64,000 nucleotides of DNA from Bacillota bacterium (GTDB lineage Bacteria > Bacillota > Clostridia > Oscillospirales > Ruminococcaceae): NCBI GenBank assembly GCA_023457355.1, contig JAEWLW010000068.1, positions 1-64,000 of the forward strand, in the 5' to 3' direction. The translations under genes and the position numbers were made by a program. The notes under the pieces are model-generated. The model made no database searches and was not told the DNA's origin. It was given only the letters and a program-made list of their open reading frames with translations. Below, piece by piece: positions 33,581 to 42,342 of this stretch; position 1 is the first letter of the stretch; each line of letters begins with the position of its first letter.

Positions 33581-33628
33581 AAGCCATACGCAAACATGAA
33601 GGGAACCGTGCCGCTAAAATGACGGAAC

Positions 33629-34987
33629 CTAATCTTGCTTGATGGCTGTCAGCGCCGAGATTTTAACGGCGCGGTTGGCCGGGTAATAACCGGAGAGAAT
33701 GCCGATAAAGGTTGAGAACACCAGCGCCAGCACAACGAGCCACGGCGTGATAATAAACATCTGGGCGCCGCCGCCGGCATCCCCGAAAAAGCTGGTGCCA
33801 AAATTGATGCTCAGGCCCATGTAGTTGACCAGATAAGCGATGGAGGCGCTGAACGTAACGCCCACAATGCCGCCAAGCAGACCGATGCAGCCGGCTTCCA
33901 TGAGGAACAGGGCGCGGATATCCCGCACGTGGCAGCCGACAACCTTCATGACGCCGATCTCGCGGGTGCGCTCGTAGACGCTCATCAGCATGGTGTTGAT
34001 GATGCCCAGCGACGCGACAAAAAGCGAAACGCCGGCGATCATCCCCAGGAAAATCTGAATCTTTTTGGTCTGCTCCACCATCGGCTTGCGGATGCTCTCC
34101 ATGGACCAGGTATCAAAGCCCATATCGTCGATGGCGGTCTGCACTGCGTCAACATCGTTGATATTCATAACCTTGACCTTGGTTTCTTCGTAGCCGTTGT
34201 TGTTGTTTTTGTCCACCTTGATATTGTTCGCTTTTATGTAGTCGGCCTCCATCTTTTTCAGGTCGGCTATCGACATAAACATGCCGCGCGAGGTTTCATA
34301 GCCGCGCTGCCAATCCTCTTTCATCACGGCGGTGGCGGTGGGCTTGTATTCAATCTTCTTGGCGTTTTCGTTTTCCTGCTGCAAGCGGATCAGCAGCTTG
34401 CTTTCCAGCATGTTGACAAAGGGCTCGGCAATGTTGCCGTTCCGGTCGGGGTAGGGGTCCACACGGTTGTTGCCGCGTGTTTTTCGGGTATCCTGAAGGC
34501 TATAGGAGGCGTACTGCCCTATGACGATGGAATAGGGCGCTGAAAAAGCCTCTTCCCAGCTGCCTTCAAGCAGCTCATAGCCCAAAAGGGGCAGCGCGTC
34601 GGGGTAAACGCCGATAACGTTATAAAAATAGGCCATATAGCGTTCGTTTTTTCCCGCAAAAAGCTGGGCGCTTAAATTTTGGGGGCGGTACAGCGGCGTG
34701 GCGGTCAGAACGCCGGGCATTGTGCGGATTTTTTCAACCATGGCGTCGTCCATGACCACCTTGTTGCCGGATTTATCGGTCTTGCCGTAACTGTAAACCT
34801 CGATGATCGTTAAATCACCCATCTGCGCCAGCTGCGCTTCCTGACTGGCCTTCATGCCAAGGCCCACCGCAATCATCAGAACAACGGCGCAGGTGCCTGC
34901 CACCACGCCGACAAGCGTGAGCAGCGTGCGGTATTTGCGCCTTATCAGATTGCGCAGGCACATCTGGATGATATCAAAGGTCTTCAT
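33629..34987 (-). CDS. MacB/FtsX-type ABC transporter permease
   Basis: 452 residues. N-terminal membrane helix near 22-43, a periplasmic-type extracellular domain of about 260 residues (MacB_PCD), then three helices near 315-340, 365-395 and 415-440 (FtsX domain, with EIGVMKVVGCHVRDIRALFL). These proteins couple cytosolic ATP hydrolysis to work outside the membrane. The ATPase is encoded two genes upstream and an exported protein sits between. The start overlaps the preceding gene by 14 bases. Substrate unknown. Confidence 0.92.
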   Translation of the reverse strand: MKTFDIIQMCLRNLIRRKYRTLLTLVGVVAGTCAVVLMIAVGLGMKASQEAQLAQMGDLTIIEVYSYGKTDKSGNKVVMDDAMVEKIRTMPGVLTATPLYRPQNLSAQLFAGKNERYMAYFYNVIGVYPDALPLLGYELLEGSWEEAFSAPYSIVIGQYASYSLQDTRKTRGNNRVDPYPDRNGNIAEPFVNMLESKLLIRLQQENENAKKIEYKPTATAVMKEDWQRGYETSRGMFMSIADLKKMEADYIKANNIKVDKNNNNGYEETKVKVMNINDVDAVQTAIDDMGFDTWSMESIRKPMVEQTKKIQIFLGMIAGVSLFVASLGIINTMLMSVYERTREIGVMKVVGCHVRDIRALFLMEAGCIGLLGGIVGVTFSASIAYLVNYMGLSINFGTSFFGDAGGGAQMFIITPWLVVLALVFSTFIGILSGYYPANRAVKISALTAIKQD

Positions 34988-36698
34988 CTAAATAGATACT
35001 CCTCTTGGCCTTGGCTTTTTGAATGGTCACGTAGGCGCTCATGGCGCAGACAATGAGGCCGACAACAATTTTTACGGGCCGCACGGGGTCGTTTTCCGGC
35101 TCGGCGTTCGTCGGTTCGGCGGGCTCCATGGGGTCCAGGCCGCCGGGGAATTGCGGCTCCATCGGCTCTCCGCCCCATAAATCCTCAACGGTGACATTAA
35201 AAGCTGAGACCATTTCCTTGGGGTTCATGTTTGCGTCCTCATAGGTGACGACAATTTCGCCGCTGTAGTCGCCGGGTTCGAGATATTGCAGCGAGAAGTC
35301 GGCGCTCGATTCGGTACCGGCGTTCAAATTGCCGATATACTGGGTCTGGCCCGGGTTTTTAAGGCCGTCGCCGCGGACAAAGGCGGTGAGGTTATAAACC
35401 CCGCTGCGGCCCTTATTGACCATCGGCACCGAGATGTAATAATCCTCGCCGATGTAGGCGGTGTCGTCCTGTTCGGGGACGCCCAGCTCAAACCGGTCTG
35501 GGAAATCGACGGGCAGGGTGATGCTCTCGCTGGAACTGCCCGTTTCCAGCCTTTTGACGTCGGTTCCGGCGTACTGGTATGTAAACTTGATATCGATGGA
35601 GTTGGCGTCTTCGTCGTCGGTTACTTTGGTCATCCCGGCTTTTAGCGTAACCTCGCGCTCGATCATGCTGCCGGCCTGAAGCTGGTTGATGTACATCGTA
35701 TTTGAGGAGCTGGCCATTGAGAATACACCCATGGGTGAGACGTTCATGACGATATTAACAAGGGAATTTGTGGTGCTGGTGTTGCGCAGCTTGAGTTTTA
35801 AGGTGAATTCGTCGCCCGCCGTCACGCTGGTGCCACCGTAGGAGTAGCTGTCCACGATGATGTAGGGAATGGGGGAGTCGGAGTCGTCTTCATCATCATC
35901 GTCATCATCGTCATCGTCGTCGACATAGGCCACGGTGCGGGGGATGGTGGCGGTGCAGTCGATGGTTCGAAGTGTATCCGCAGCATTCCTGTAGGCCATC
36001 GTAAAGGAAAGGGAACTGCCGGAACCGGTGTAGCGGAGCGGCAAGGTGACCTTAAAGGCATATTTGCCACTTGGATGATTAATAACTTCGACCTCGAGAT
36101 CGCTGTCCAGTAGGATGAAGGCGCCGCTGGAGCTAAAACCGGTGAGATAAGGCTCCTCGCTGTCGTTAACGAGGTTGGCGTCGATACTATAATCGACAAT
36201 CTGGAATGTAACATTAAATTCGGTGTTTTTCTTAATACTTGTTTTTGAAATACTCAGCATTGTAATGTTGTTTGAACTGGAAGTCGTATCATCTTCGTCG
36301 GCATCCACGACATTGAAGGTACAGGTTTTGGAACTGTCATCTGCGTTTACCCAATCGTTGCTGTCGTCGCTGATCGAAATAGTGAGGCTGTTCCAGGTAA
36401 CGTAATCTCTGCTGCTGGTACTGGAAATGGTGTAGAATGTCACACCGTCATATTTGGGGCTGCTGGAGCTTGATGGGCCTGAAATATTCAGCGCTATGGA
36501 GCCATCTATATTTTTGACGGTGGAAATTGTGTAGCCATTACCAATCGGTAAAGCCGCATTCGGGTAACCCTCTACTTCCAGCCCGCCGTTTGACACCATA
36601 ACCGCCTGTCTGGTTGCCGCAAACACCGTCGCGGGCAGCATGGAGACAACCATCACCGCCACAACCATCAAACAAAACAATCTTTTTATCCTTTTCAA
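34974..36698 (-). CDS. Exported COG1361-type adaptor with C-terminal membrane anchor
   Basis: About 574 residues. A signal peptide (KRIKRLFCLMVVAVMVVSML, cleaved after VFA) starts the protein, then beta-rich domains, an Asp-run of about ten residues followed by EDD near residue 335, CARDB/COG1361-like modules (GEFTLKLKLRNTS-type; TLKLKLRNTSTTN), and a C-terminal helix KIVVGLIVCAMSAYVTIQ. Start TTG 36698 lies nine bases after AAGGAG; ATG 36704 is too close to it, and the frame to 36950 is antisense to the ATPase tail. It lies between the ABC ATPase and FtsX-type permease, so it probably forms an extracellular part of that machine. Confidence 0.8.
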   Translation of the reverse strand: MKRIKRLFCLMVVAVMVVSMLPATVFAATRQAVMVSNGGLEVEGYPNAALPIGNGYTISTVKNIDGSIALNISGPSSSSSPKYDGVTFYTISSTSSRDYVTWNSLTISISDDSNDWVNADDSSKTCTFNVVDADEDDTTSSSNNITMLSISKTSIKKNTEFNVTFQIVDYSIDANLVNDSEEPYLTGFSSSGAFILLDSDLEVEVINHPSGKYAFKVTLPLRYTGSGSSLSFTMAYRNAADTLRTIDCTATIPRTVAYVDDDDDDDDDDEDDSDSPIPYIIVDSYSYGGTSVTAGDEFTLKLKLRNTSTTNSLVNIVMNVSPMGVFSMASSSNTMYINQLQAGSMIEREVTLKAGMTKVTDDEDANSIDIKFTYQYAGTDVKRLETGSSSESITLPVDFPDRFELGVPEQDDTAYIGEDYYISVPMVNKGRSGVYNLTAFVRGDGLKNPGQTQYIGNLNAGTESSADFSLQYLEPGDYSGEIVVTYEDANMNPKEMVSAFNVTVEDLWGGEPMEPQFPGGLDPMEPAEPTNAEPENDPVRPVKIVVGLIVCAMSAYVTIQKAKAKRSIYLDEDL

Positions 36699-36717
36699 GT
36701 GCATTCTCTCCTTGCTG

Positions 36718-37668
36718 TTATTCATCGGTTTTGTCCGCCGCCGTTTTTGCTGCGACCGGTTCTTCCGGCTCTTCGCCAGTTCCGGCTTCCATGTTTTGCG
36801 AGGGCGGCTGCGCAGTCGGGTCGGTGTGTGGGCTGTCTGACGGCTGTGCCGTGCTCTCGGGTGGGCCGGCGTCGGCGCTTTCCGCGGCCGGGAGCAGCGC
36901 CGTTTGCGGTGCTGTGTCGGGGCTCGGCAGTGTTTTTGTTGCCGATTCACCCTCCGGCATGGGGTCGAGATAGGCCGGATGAGGATTGGTTTCGTCGCTG
37001 ATGATCACGCCGTCGCGGATGGTGATGATGCGGTCGGCATAGCGCGCCAGCTCGTTATCGTGGGTGACCAGCACAAAGGTGATGCCGTTGTCGTGCGCCA
37101 TCTCAATCAGCAGGCGCATAACCTCCAGCGTGGTGCGGCTGTCAAGGTTGCCGGTCGGCTCGTCGGCGAAGACGATCTTGGGCTTTGCCACAAAGGCCCG
37201 GGCGATGCCCACGCGCTGCTGCTGGCCGCCCGACATCTCCGAGGGTTTGTGCCGGGCCCGGTTGCCCAGCCCCACTTTTTTCAGCAGCTGCAACGCTTCG
37301 CGGTCGCGTATGTCGCGCGCAACGCCGCGGAACAGAAGCGGCATGGCCACGTTTTCGGTGGCGGTCATCGAGGGAATCAGGTTATAGGACTGGAACACAA
37401 AGCCGATGTACTTTTGCCGAAAGCCCGCGAGCTGGTCTTCCGTCAGGCGGGAAATATTGGCCCTGCCGATGTAAACGCTGCCCGCGGTGGGCTTTTCAAG
37501 CCCGGCCAGCTGGTTTAGCAGCGTGGATTTTCCCGAGCCGGAGGTGCCGAGAATACAGCAGATTTCGCCCTTGCCGATGGCGAGGTTGATATTGCTGAGC
37601 GCCTTGACCTTTTCGGCCCCGACGCGGTATATTTTGGAGAGGCCTTTTATGGTGATGATATTATCCAA
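36718..37668 (-). CDS. MacB/LolD-type ABC transporter ATPase with disordered tail
   Basis: 316 residues. Walker A GTSGSGKSTLLNQLAG near 42, Q-loop VFQSYNLIPSM near 90, signature MSGGQQQRVGIARA near 143, Walker B KIVFADEPTGNLDS near 160 and H-loop VLVTHD near 200. The ATPase core ends near 230; the last 85 residues are rich in Pro, Ala, Glu and Ser, unlike typical family members, and look disordered. First gene of the three-gene operon. Start ATG 37668 (MDNIITIKGLSK). Confidence 0.93.
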   Translation of the reverse strand: MDNIITIKGLSKIYRVGAEKVKALSNINLAIGKGEICCILGTSGSGKSTLLNQLAGLEKPTAGSVYIGRANISRLTEDQLAGFRQKYIGFVFQSYNLIPSMTATENVAMPLLFRGVARDIRDREALQLLKKVGLGNRARHKPSEMSGGQQQRVGIARAFVAKPKIVFADEPTGNLDSRTTLEVMRLLIEMAHDNGITFVLVTHDNELARYADRIITIRDGVIISDETNPHPAYLDPMPEGESATKTLPSPDTAPQTALLPAAESADAGPPESTAQPSDSPHTDPTAQPPSQNMEAGTGEEPEEPVAAKTAADKTDE

Positions 37669-37915
37669 CCGTTGCCCGTCTCCTTTCGTTTTTTAAATCG
37701 TTATCCGGTAAATTAGTGTATAAATCAGGGCGTATTGTTGCCCGCATCAGCCAAAAATTTCACCAATTATACACTCCATTCTATCACACACAGCGTCGGA
37801 AAAAAAGAACAAGCCGCCCGGCTCATAAAAAAGATGCGGCCTTTCAAACCGGCGCAGAAAAAGCAACTTCGCCGGTGTCTGGGCTATAATGAGAATGGTC
37901 AGGAGTAAAAAAAGA

Positions 37916-37947
37916 GGGTATAATAGCCGTGAACGGCTATTATACCC
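37916..37947. repeat. 32-bp perfect palindrome beside R1 copy C
   Basis: GGGTATAATAGCCG-TGAA-CGGCTATTATACCC, a 14-bp perfect stem with a 4-base loop. It lies two bases before R1 copy C and resembles the palindromes of R5 (ATAGCCG...CGGCTAT). Confidence 0.85.
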
Positions 37948-37949
37948 AT

Positions 37950-38164
37950 CAGCCTGTCGAAAAAGGTTGGCCGTGTGGTTAATTTGCGCAAAGCTGATGC
38001 CGCTTAACGCGACATGGGGAGAACCCCCGGCGAGGGTTCTCCCCGCAAAAACAGTCCGGCGGACTGTTTTTGCGCCCTCTCCTGCGCTTTTTGACGAATG
38101 AGGCACGCAAGCTTTTTGAAAAAAGCTTGACCAAAAACTTTAATTTGTGCAATTTTTTAGCAAG
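37950..38164 (+). mobile_element. R1 multi-hairpin element, copy C (deleted internally)
   Basis: Begins CAGCCTGTCG like the other copies, keeps the hairpin GCAAAAACAGTCC-GGC-GGACTGTTTTTGC and the AAGCTTTTTGAAAAAAGCTTG stem, but lacks about 130 internal bases that copies A, B and D share (the CACAGCGGGC hairpin region) and the right terminus. No second palindrome is found on the right, so the right end was probably lost. The element abuts the 3' end of the CDF gene. Confidence 0.78.
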
Positions 38165-38201
38165 ATGCGCACTGATACCCCCGCAGCTTTGCGCGGCGCT
38201 G

Positions 38202-39104
38202 TTACGGTTGCTTATCTTTGGCTATATAGGGATTGACGTGTACCATGCAATGCTTTACCGACGGGAAATGCCGTTCAATTTGCTCGTGCACAGCCTGCGC
38301 AATGTCGTGCCCTTCCTTGACGCTTAAAGCCCCATCCGCCGCAATGCAGACATCCACATAAATTTTGGAGCCGAACTTTCGGGTGGTCAGGCTGTCAAGC
38401 CGGATGACGCCCTGCTGCGCCAGCACCACATTGTGCATCTCTTTTTGCAGTGCGGGTTCACAGGCGCGGTCGAGCATCTGGTCGAAGGCCTGCCGCGCAA
38501 TGCTGAAGGCGACCTTGACGATGACCAGCGAGATGACGACGCAGGCGATGGGGTCCATGATCGGAAATCCCAGCAGTGCACCGCCGATGCCGATCAGCGA
38601 GCCAACCGAAGAAAGCGCATCCGAACGGTGGTGCCAGGCGTCCGCCATCAGCGAGGCCGAATCGGCTTTTTTAGCGGCCGCGCGGGTGTAGTGGTACATC
38701 AACTCCTTGACGGCGATGGACAGAACCGCCGCCGCCAGCGCCAGGTAGCCCGGCACAACAAAGCTGCCCGAAAGACCGCTGAGGATGGTTCTGACGCCGC
38801 CGAATCCGATGTAAAGACCCGTCGCCATCAGTAAACCGGCCAGCGCCACCGCGGCGGCCGACTCCATACGCTCATGCCCGTAGGGATGCTCGGCATCCTC
38901 CTGCCGTGCAGAGAGGCGCACCCCCAAAATGACCACAACCGTGCTGATAATGTCTGAGGCGGAATGCACGGCGTCCGAGACCATCGCCGCGGAATGCGCA
39001 AGGATACCGGCCGCCAGCTTGGCGATGGCCAGCAACACATTGCCGACGATGCTCACCGCGGAGACGCGCAGGCACAATTTTTCTTTTTGCCGATCATCCA
39101 TCAT
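38202..39104 (-). CDS. Cation diffusion facilitator (CDF) metal exporter
   Basis: About 300 residues with six membrane helices and a C-terminal cytosolic domain. Helix 2 has MVSDAVHSASDIISTVVV and helix 5 MADAWHHRSDALSSVGSLIG, giving HxxxD and HxxxD metal sites typical of CDF proteins. It exports Zn2+, Co2+, Ni2+, Mn2+ or Fe2+ against protons. Start ATG 39104 (or 39101) has GGGGTGA upstream; the frame opens at GTG 39113. The leader upstream (39139-39225) holds a terminator, so expression is likely controlled by RNA. Confidence 0.93.
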   Translation of the reverse strand: MMDDRQKEKLCLRVSAVSIVGNVLLAIAKLAAGILAHSAAMVSDAVHSASDIISTVVVILGVRLSARQEDAEHPYGHERMESAAAVALAGLLMATGLYIGFGGVRTILSGLSGSFVVPGYLALAAAVLSIAVKELMYHYTRAAAKKADSASLMADAWHHRSDALSSVGSLIGIGGALLGFPIMDPIACVVISLVIVKVAFSIARQAFDQMLDRACEPALQKEMHNVVLAQQGVIRLDSLTTRKFGSKIYVDVCIAADGALSVKEGHDIAQAVHEQIERHFPSVKHCMVHVNPYIAKDKQP

Positions 39105-39226
39105 AAAAATCACCCCATCGCCCCGGTGTGGGCCCAGTATAAAAAAGACAGCAACCTTCGTCTATGTAAGGTTACTGCCCCGCGATTAAACGCTGCCTTT
39201 AACGGCCCGAAGCACACGGCTTCTGA
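39105..39226 (-). ncRNA. Candidate attenuator or riboswitch leader of the CDF gene
   Basis: On the minus strand a leader of about 120 bases runs from the promoter to the gene. It has small hairpins (GAAGC-CGTGT-GCTTC, GCC-GTTAAA-GGC, GCG-TTTAAT-CGC) and ends in GCAGTAACCTT...AAGGTTGCTGTC followed by TTTTTTAT, an intrinsic terminator 35 bases before the start codon. Purine boxes GGCAG and GGGGCAG precede it. The NiCo riboswitch controls CDF genes in Clostridia and is one candidate; I cannot confirm the match. Confidence 0.55.
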
Positions 39227-39233
39227 TTCGCCT

Positions 39234-39262
39234 ATACTACCATTTATTGTATGGTATGTCAA
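39234..39262 (-). promoter_or_regulatory. Promoter of the CDF leader
   Basis: On the minus strand TTGACA (39257-39262), 17-base spacer, TAGTAT (39234-39239). Transcription should start near 39227. Confidence 0.8.
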
Positions 39263-39290
39263 TCGAAATATGACGTTTAACACCGCTTAT

Positions 39291-39515
39291 TTATTGAACG
39301 TTCAAAATGGAAGGGACGTTGGTGCCGCCCTGCCCGCCTATAAGCGACGCGCGGGTAGAAATGGCCTGGGCGGCGGCAAACATCAGGTTGGCCACGATGT
39401 TCTGGTCGTTGGCGGACATGTTTTCAGTGATGGTGAGGCCGATGATAATGGCGGCCATGGTCATATTGGTCGCGTAATTAACCGAGCCGGGGCCGTAGTT
39501 TTGTTCCTGAGCCAT
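39291..39515 (-). CDS. Small conserved-looking protein, unknown function
   Basis: 74 residues, MAQEQNYGPGSVNYATNMTM then AAIIIGLTITENMSANDQNI. Gly/Asn/Ala-rich with one weakly hydrophobic helix and no Cys. Start ATG 39515 follows GGGGGTGGATGA. Not recognised. It is divergent from the Sfp-type gene. Confidence 0.7.
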   Translation of the reverse strand: MAQEQNYGPGSVNYATNMTMAAIIIGLTITENMSANDQNIVANLMFAAAQAISTRASLIGGQGGTNVPSILNVQ

Positions 39516-39599
39516 TCATCCACCCCCGCACATGCTTTAATACTGACACTATATCATTCTATGCAGGATGCCGTTTAAGGATAAAAGGAGAGATAAGCG

Positions 39600-40181
39600 A
39601 TGCTTTTATGTTGCCATATTGAATACGATTCTGCCCTGCTGGCGCGCGCCATAGCCTTAAGCCTGCCGGAAAGGCAAAAAAGGGCGCAAGGCATCCGCAA
39701 CGAGCATCTGCGTGCGGCTTCGCTGACTGCAGGGCTGCTGCTTAAATACGGCCTTTATCAATATGGCCTGCGGGAAGCCGATATTCGCTATACTAAAACG
39801 GGCAAGCCATATCTGGCCGACGGCGCCCTTTGTTTCAGTTTGTCGCACAGCGGAGAATACGCGGCCTGTGCCATTGCCAAAGGGGACGTCGGTGTGGATA
39901 TACAAAAGATTGTGGCGGTTTCTCCGCGGGCGGTGTCGCGCGTTTGCACCGCGGCTGAGCAACAGTATTTAAAGGGAAGCCGTGACCTGCGCAGCGACAT
40001 GATCCGCCTGTGGGCCTTAAAAGAAAGCTGGCTGAAAGCCACCGGCAGCAGCGCTGCCGAGATGTTTAACGCAGCTTTTATGCTGCGCGGGGATGGGTCT
40101 GCCGATGGCCCGGCGGGCTTTGACTATCGCCTGTATGAAAATATTCCGGGCTATATTCTGGCGGTTTGCGAAAGCAAATAA
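39600..40181 (+). CDS. 4'-phosphopantetheinyl transferase
   Basis: 193 residues, Sfp type but on the short side. The Mg2+/CoA motifs GVDIQKI near residue 99 and LWALKESWLKATG near 139 are present, and the first half carries the pseudo-repeat with KPYL and SLSHSGEYAACAI. It attaches the phosphopantetheine arm of CoA to acyl or peptidyl carrier proteins. No carrier-protein or synthase gene is in the window, so it may serve fatty acid synthesis. Start ATG 39600 follows AGGAGAGA. Confidence 0.92.
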   Translation: MLLCCHIEYDSALLARAIALSLPERQKRAQGIRNEHLRAASLTAGLLLKYGLYQYGLREADIRYTKTGKPYLADGALCFSLSHSGEYAACAIAKGDVGVDIQKIVAVSPRAVSRVCTAAEQQYLKGSRDLRSDMIRLWALKESWLKATGSSAAEMFNAAFMLRGDGSADGPAGFDYRLYENIPGYILAVCESK

Positions 40182-40390
40182 CCGTTAAAATGACGTGTTG
40201 CGTTCGTAGGTTTATGGCTGCATTTTGGGTGTACACAGGCGGTTGCGTGATAAAAAGTGCCTGCCGCATGCGGAATGACGCAGCTTTTTTGATTTTTTAT
40301 AAAAATAAAATGACGCGCGCAAATTGAAGAGAATCAGAGAGAAAACGAGAGAAAATGTGCAAGAGTGGGCTCATAAATTAAAATAATGGC

Positions 40391-40418
40391 TTGACAGTTT
40401 TTGCGGACATGATATACT
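40391..40418 (+). promoter_or_regulatory. Promoter of rplM-rpsI
   Basis: TTGACA at 40391, 16-base spacer, TATACT at 40413-40418. A near-consensus pair about 50 bases before rplM. Confidence 0.85.
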
Positions 40419-40468
40419 GGTAAAGCACTGTAAAAAGATAAGCAAAATTTTGAGGAGGTAAACACCTT

Positions 40469-40897
40469 ATGTCAACCTTTCTTCCGAAGGCAGATGGCAT
40501 TAAGCGCGAGTGGTATGTCATTGACGCCGCAGGCAAGTCCCTGGGCCGCACCGCCGCTACCGTTGCCAGCATTCTGCGCGGCAAGCATAAGCCGATTTTT
40601 ACGCCCAATGTTGATTGCGGCGACCATGTTGTGGTTATCAACGCCGCCCAGGCTGTTCTGACCGGCAACAAGCTGCAGGACAAATATTATCGCCACCACA
40701 GCGGTTGGGTCGGCGGTCTTAAAGAAGTCAACTACGCCACGCTGATGAAGAACAACCCCGAGAAAGCCATGATGGTGGCTGTCAAGGGCATGCTGCCGGA
40801 CAACACACTCGGCAGAAAAGCACTCACCCGCGTGCGCATTTACCGCGATGCCAACCACAGCCAGGAAGCCCAGCAGCCGAAGGCCTGGAACGAATAA
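40469..40897 (+). CDS. rplM: 50S ribosomal protein L13
   Basis: 142 residues, the normal length. WYVIDAAGKSLGRTAATVAS at the N-terminus, YRHHSGWVGGLKEVNY near 73, and AVKGMLPDNTLGRKALTRVRIY near 97-118 are L13 signatures. An assembly-initiating protein of the large subunit. GAGGAGGT precedes ATG 40469. Co-transcribed with rpsI 18 bases downstream, the universal pairing. Confidence 0.98.
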   Translation: MSTFLPKADGIKREWYVIDAAGKSLGRTAATVASILRGKHKPIFTPNVDCGDHVVVINAAQAVLTGNKLQDKYYRHHSGWVGGLKEVNYATLMKNNPEKAMMVAVKGMLPDNTLGRKALTRVRIYRDANHSQEAQQPKAWNE

Positions 40898-40915
40898 GAG
40901 AGGAGACTGAAAGTT

Positions 40916-41314
40916 ATGTACGATAGCAAGCCTTATCTCTACGGCACAGGCCGCAGAAAGAGCTCCGTTGCCCGCGTCAGAGTTTATCCCGGCAGTGGCA
41001 GCATCACCATCAATGGCAGAGACATTGACGATTATTTCGGCCTTGATACCCTCAAGCTGATTGTCCGTCAGCCCATGGCTCTGACCGATACCCTCGGCAA
41101 GTATGATATCATCTGCACCGTCGCAGGCGGCGGCGTATCCGGCCAGGCAGGCGCCATCCGCCACGGGCTTTCCCGCGCGCTGCTACAGGTTTCTGATGAG
41201 ATGCGCCCCATCCTTAAGAAGGCCGGCCTTCTCACCCGCGACCCGAGAATGAAAGAGCGTAAAAAGTATGGCCTCAAAGCCGCACGCCGCGCCCCCCAGT
41301 TCTCAAAGAGATAA
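40916..41314 (+). CDS. rpsI: 30S ribosomal protein S9
   Basis: 132 residues. YGTGRRKSSVARVRVYPGSG, GGGVSGQAGAIRHGLSRALL and the C-terminal tail ending RRAPQFSKR, which reaches the P-site tRNA, are all intact. Preceded by AGAGGAGA. A terminator follows within 15 bases. Confidence 0.98.
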   Translation: MYDSKPYLYGTGRRKSSVARVRVYPGSGSITINGRDIDDYFGLDTLKLIVRQPMALTDTLGKYDIICTVAGGGVSGQAGAIRHGLSRALLQVSDEMRPILKKAGLLTRDPRMKERKKYGLKAARRAPQFSKR

Positions 41315-41324
41315 TTTTTCTCAA

Positions 41325-41364
41325 CAAAAAAACCGCAGGAACGGCTTGTTCCTGCGGTTTTTTT
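41325..41364 (+). terminator. Terminator of rplM-rpsI
   Basis: AAAAAACCGCAGGAA, loop CGGCTTG, TTCCTGCGGTTTTTTT: textbook stem and T-run. Confidence 0.95.
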
Positions 41365-41411
41365 ATGTGTTTATATCTGCGCGGTTTACATGCGGTGCTC
41401 TGCCGCCGCGG

Positions 41412-41753
41412 TTACGGCTTGATATAAGCATACCCTTTGGCCTGCCGCTCAATAAGCTCAAGTACACCGGCGGGCACCACTTTTGTAAAAGGCATCAGGG
41501 AACCTGGCGCAATGCCAAGCGCTTTTAGGGCATTGTTACATGCCACAAATGTGACGCCCTGTGCGTTCAACCGGTGCAGGGCGGCGGCAAAAGGGCTTTG
41601 CGGCAGCACATAACCGGTTACCGCCTCGGCGTTGGCCACAACCTCCACATGCGCTGTTCTGGCATCGATCTGTTGCAGCAGATTTGAAACGTTTTTTAAA
41701 GTCAATTCCCATTTGCCGGTTTCGTCCACATGAAACACAACGTTGTAGTTCAT
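41412..41753 (-). CDS. DsrE-family small protein
   Basis: 113 residues with the DsrE/DsrF fold: VVFHVDETGKWELTLKNVSN, HVEVVANAEAVTGYV, then the loop GVTFVACNNALKALGI. The Cys in ACNNALK sits at the position used for sulfur transfer in DsrE/TusD relatives. Role unknown; such proteins are linked to sulfur relay or redox sensing. Start ATG 41753 follows GGGGGAT; the longer frame to 41816 has no site. Confidence 0.83.
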   Translation of the reverse strand: MNYNVVFHVDETGKWELTLKNVSNLLQQIDARTAHVEVVANAEAVTGYVLPQSPFAAALHRLNAQGVTFVACNNALKALGIAPGSLMPFTKVVPAGVLELIERQAKGYAYIKP

Positions 41754-41957
41754 CAACAGGATCCCCCTTTCGTCGACTGGGCTAACAGCTGGCCGCTTTT
41801 TGGATTGTAGCACCATTTTGCAGGCGCGTCAAACAGGCGTAAGCATACGATCCCAATAGAATTGAAGAAGAGGCCGGACGCCGTTTTATAGCGTCGGGCC
41901 TCTTTGTACCTGACCAAGTCGCACATAAATGGATCTGTTTGGCATATGTATTATTTT

Positions 41958-42188
41958 TTAACGTCCGGGACGCAGGGGGATGTTGATCTGGGGCGGCATA
42001 TTCTCAATAGAGCGCTGGAACTGTTGCACCAGCTCGAACGGGCGGGCGGGCACCTGAATGATTTGTCCTACATAGAGATTATAGGGGTTGACATTGGGAT
42101 TCGCATTAATAATTTCCTGAACCGTCACGCCATACATTTGCGAAATTTTATAAAGGGTATCGCCCGGCTGAATAACATAGTTAAGCAT
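41958..42188 (-). CDS. Small LysM-domain protein
   Basis: 76 residues: one LysM domain from residue 3 (YVIQPGDTLYKISQMYGVTV, IINANPNVNPYNLYVGQIIQ) and a short tail. LysM binds N-acetylglucosamine polymers. Short proteins of this kind without a signal peptide occur in spore formers as spore-coat or cortex proteins; the CotF-type gene upstream on the same strand fits that. GAGGTGA precedes ATG 42188. Confidence 0.9.
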   Translation of the reverse strand: MLNYVIQPGDTLYKISQMYGVTVQEIINANPNVNPYNLYVGQIIQVPARPFELVQQFQRSIENMPPQINIPLRPGR

Positions 42189-42342
42189 TTCAAAATCACC
42201 TCGATACCATCATATGGCCGGAGGATTTCGATGGTGTCTGCTGATTGGCAGAAAATGCACACGCGCATTGCAGTTTGGCGCTTTATGTTGCCGCCAAAGG
42301 AAAACGCCCGCGCCGCCGTGTGAGGCTTTGCGGGCGTAAGAA

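Noticed and set aside
35822..36214. Alternative frame within the exported adaptor gene
   Set aside because: Shadow of the Asp-rich coding stretch (GAT/GAC repeats read as Met/Thr); the main frame has a signal peptide and coherent domains.
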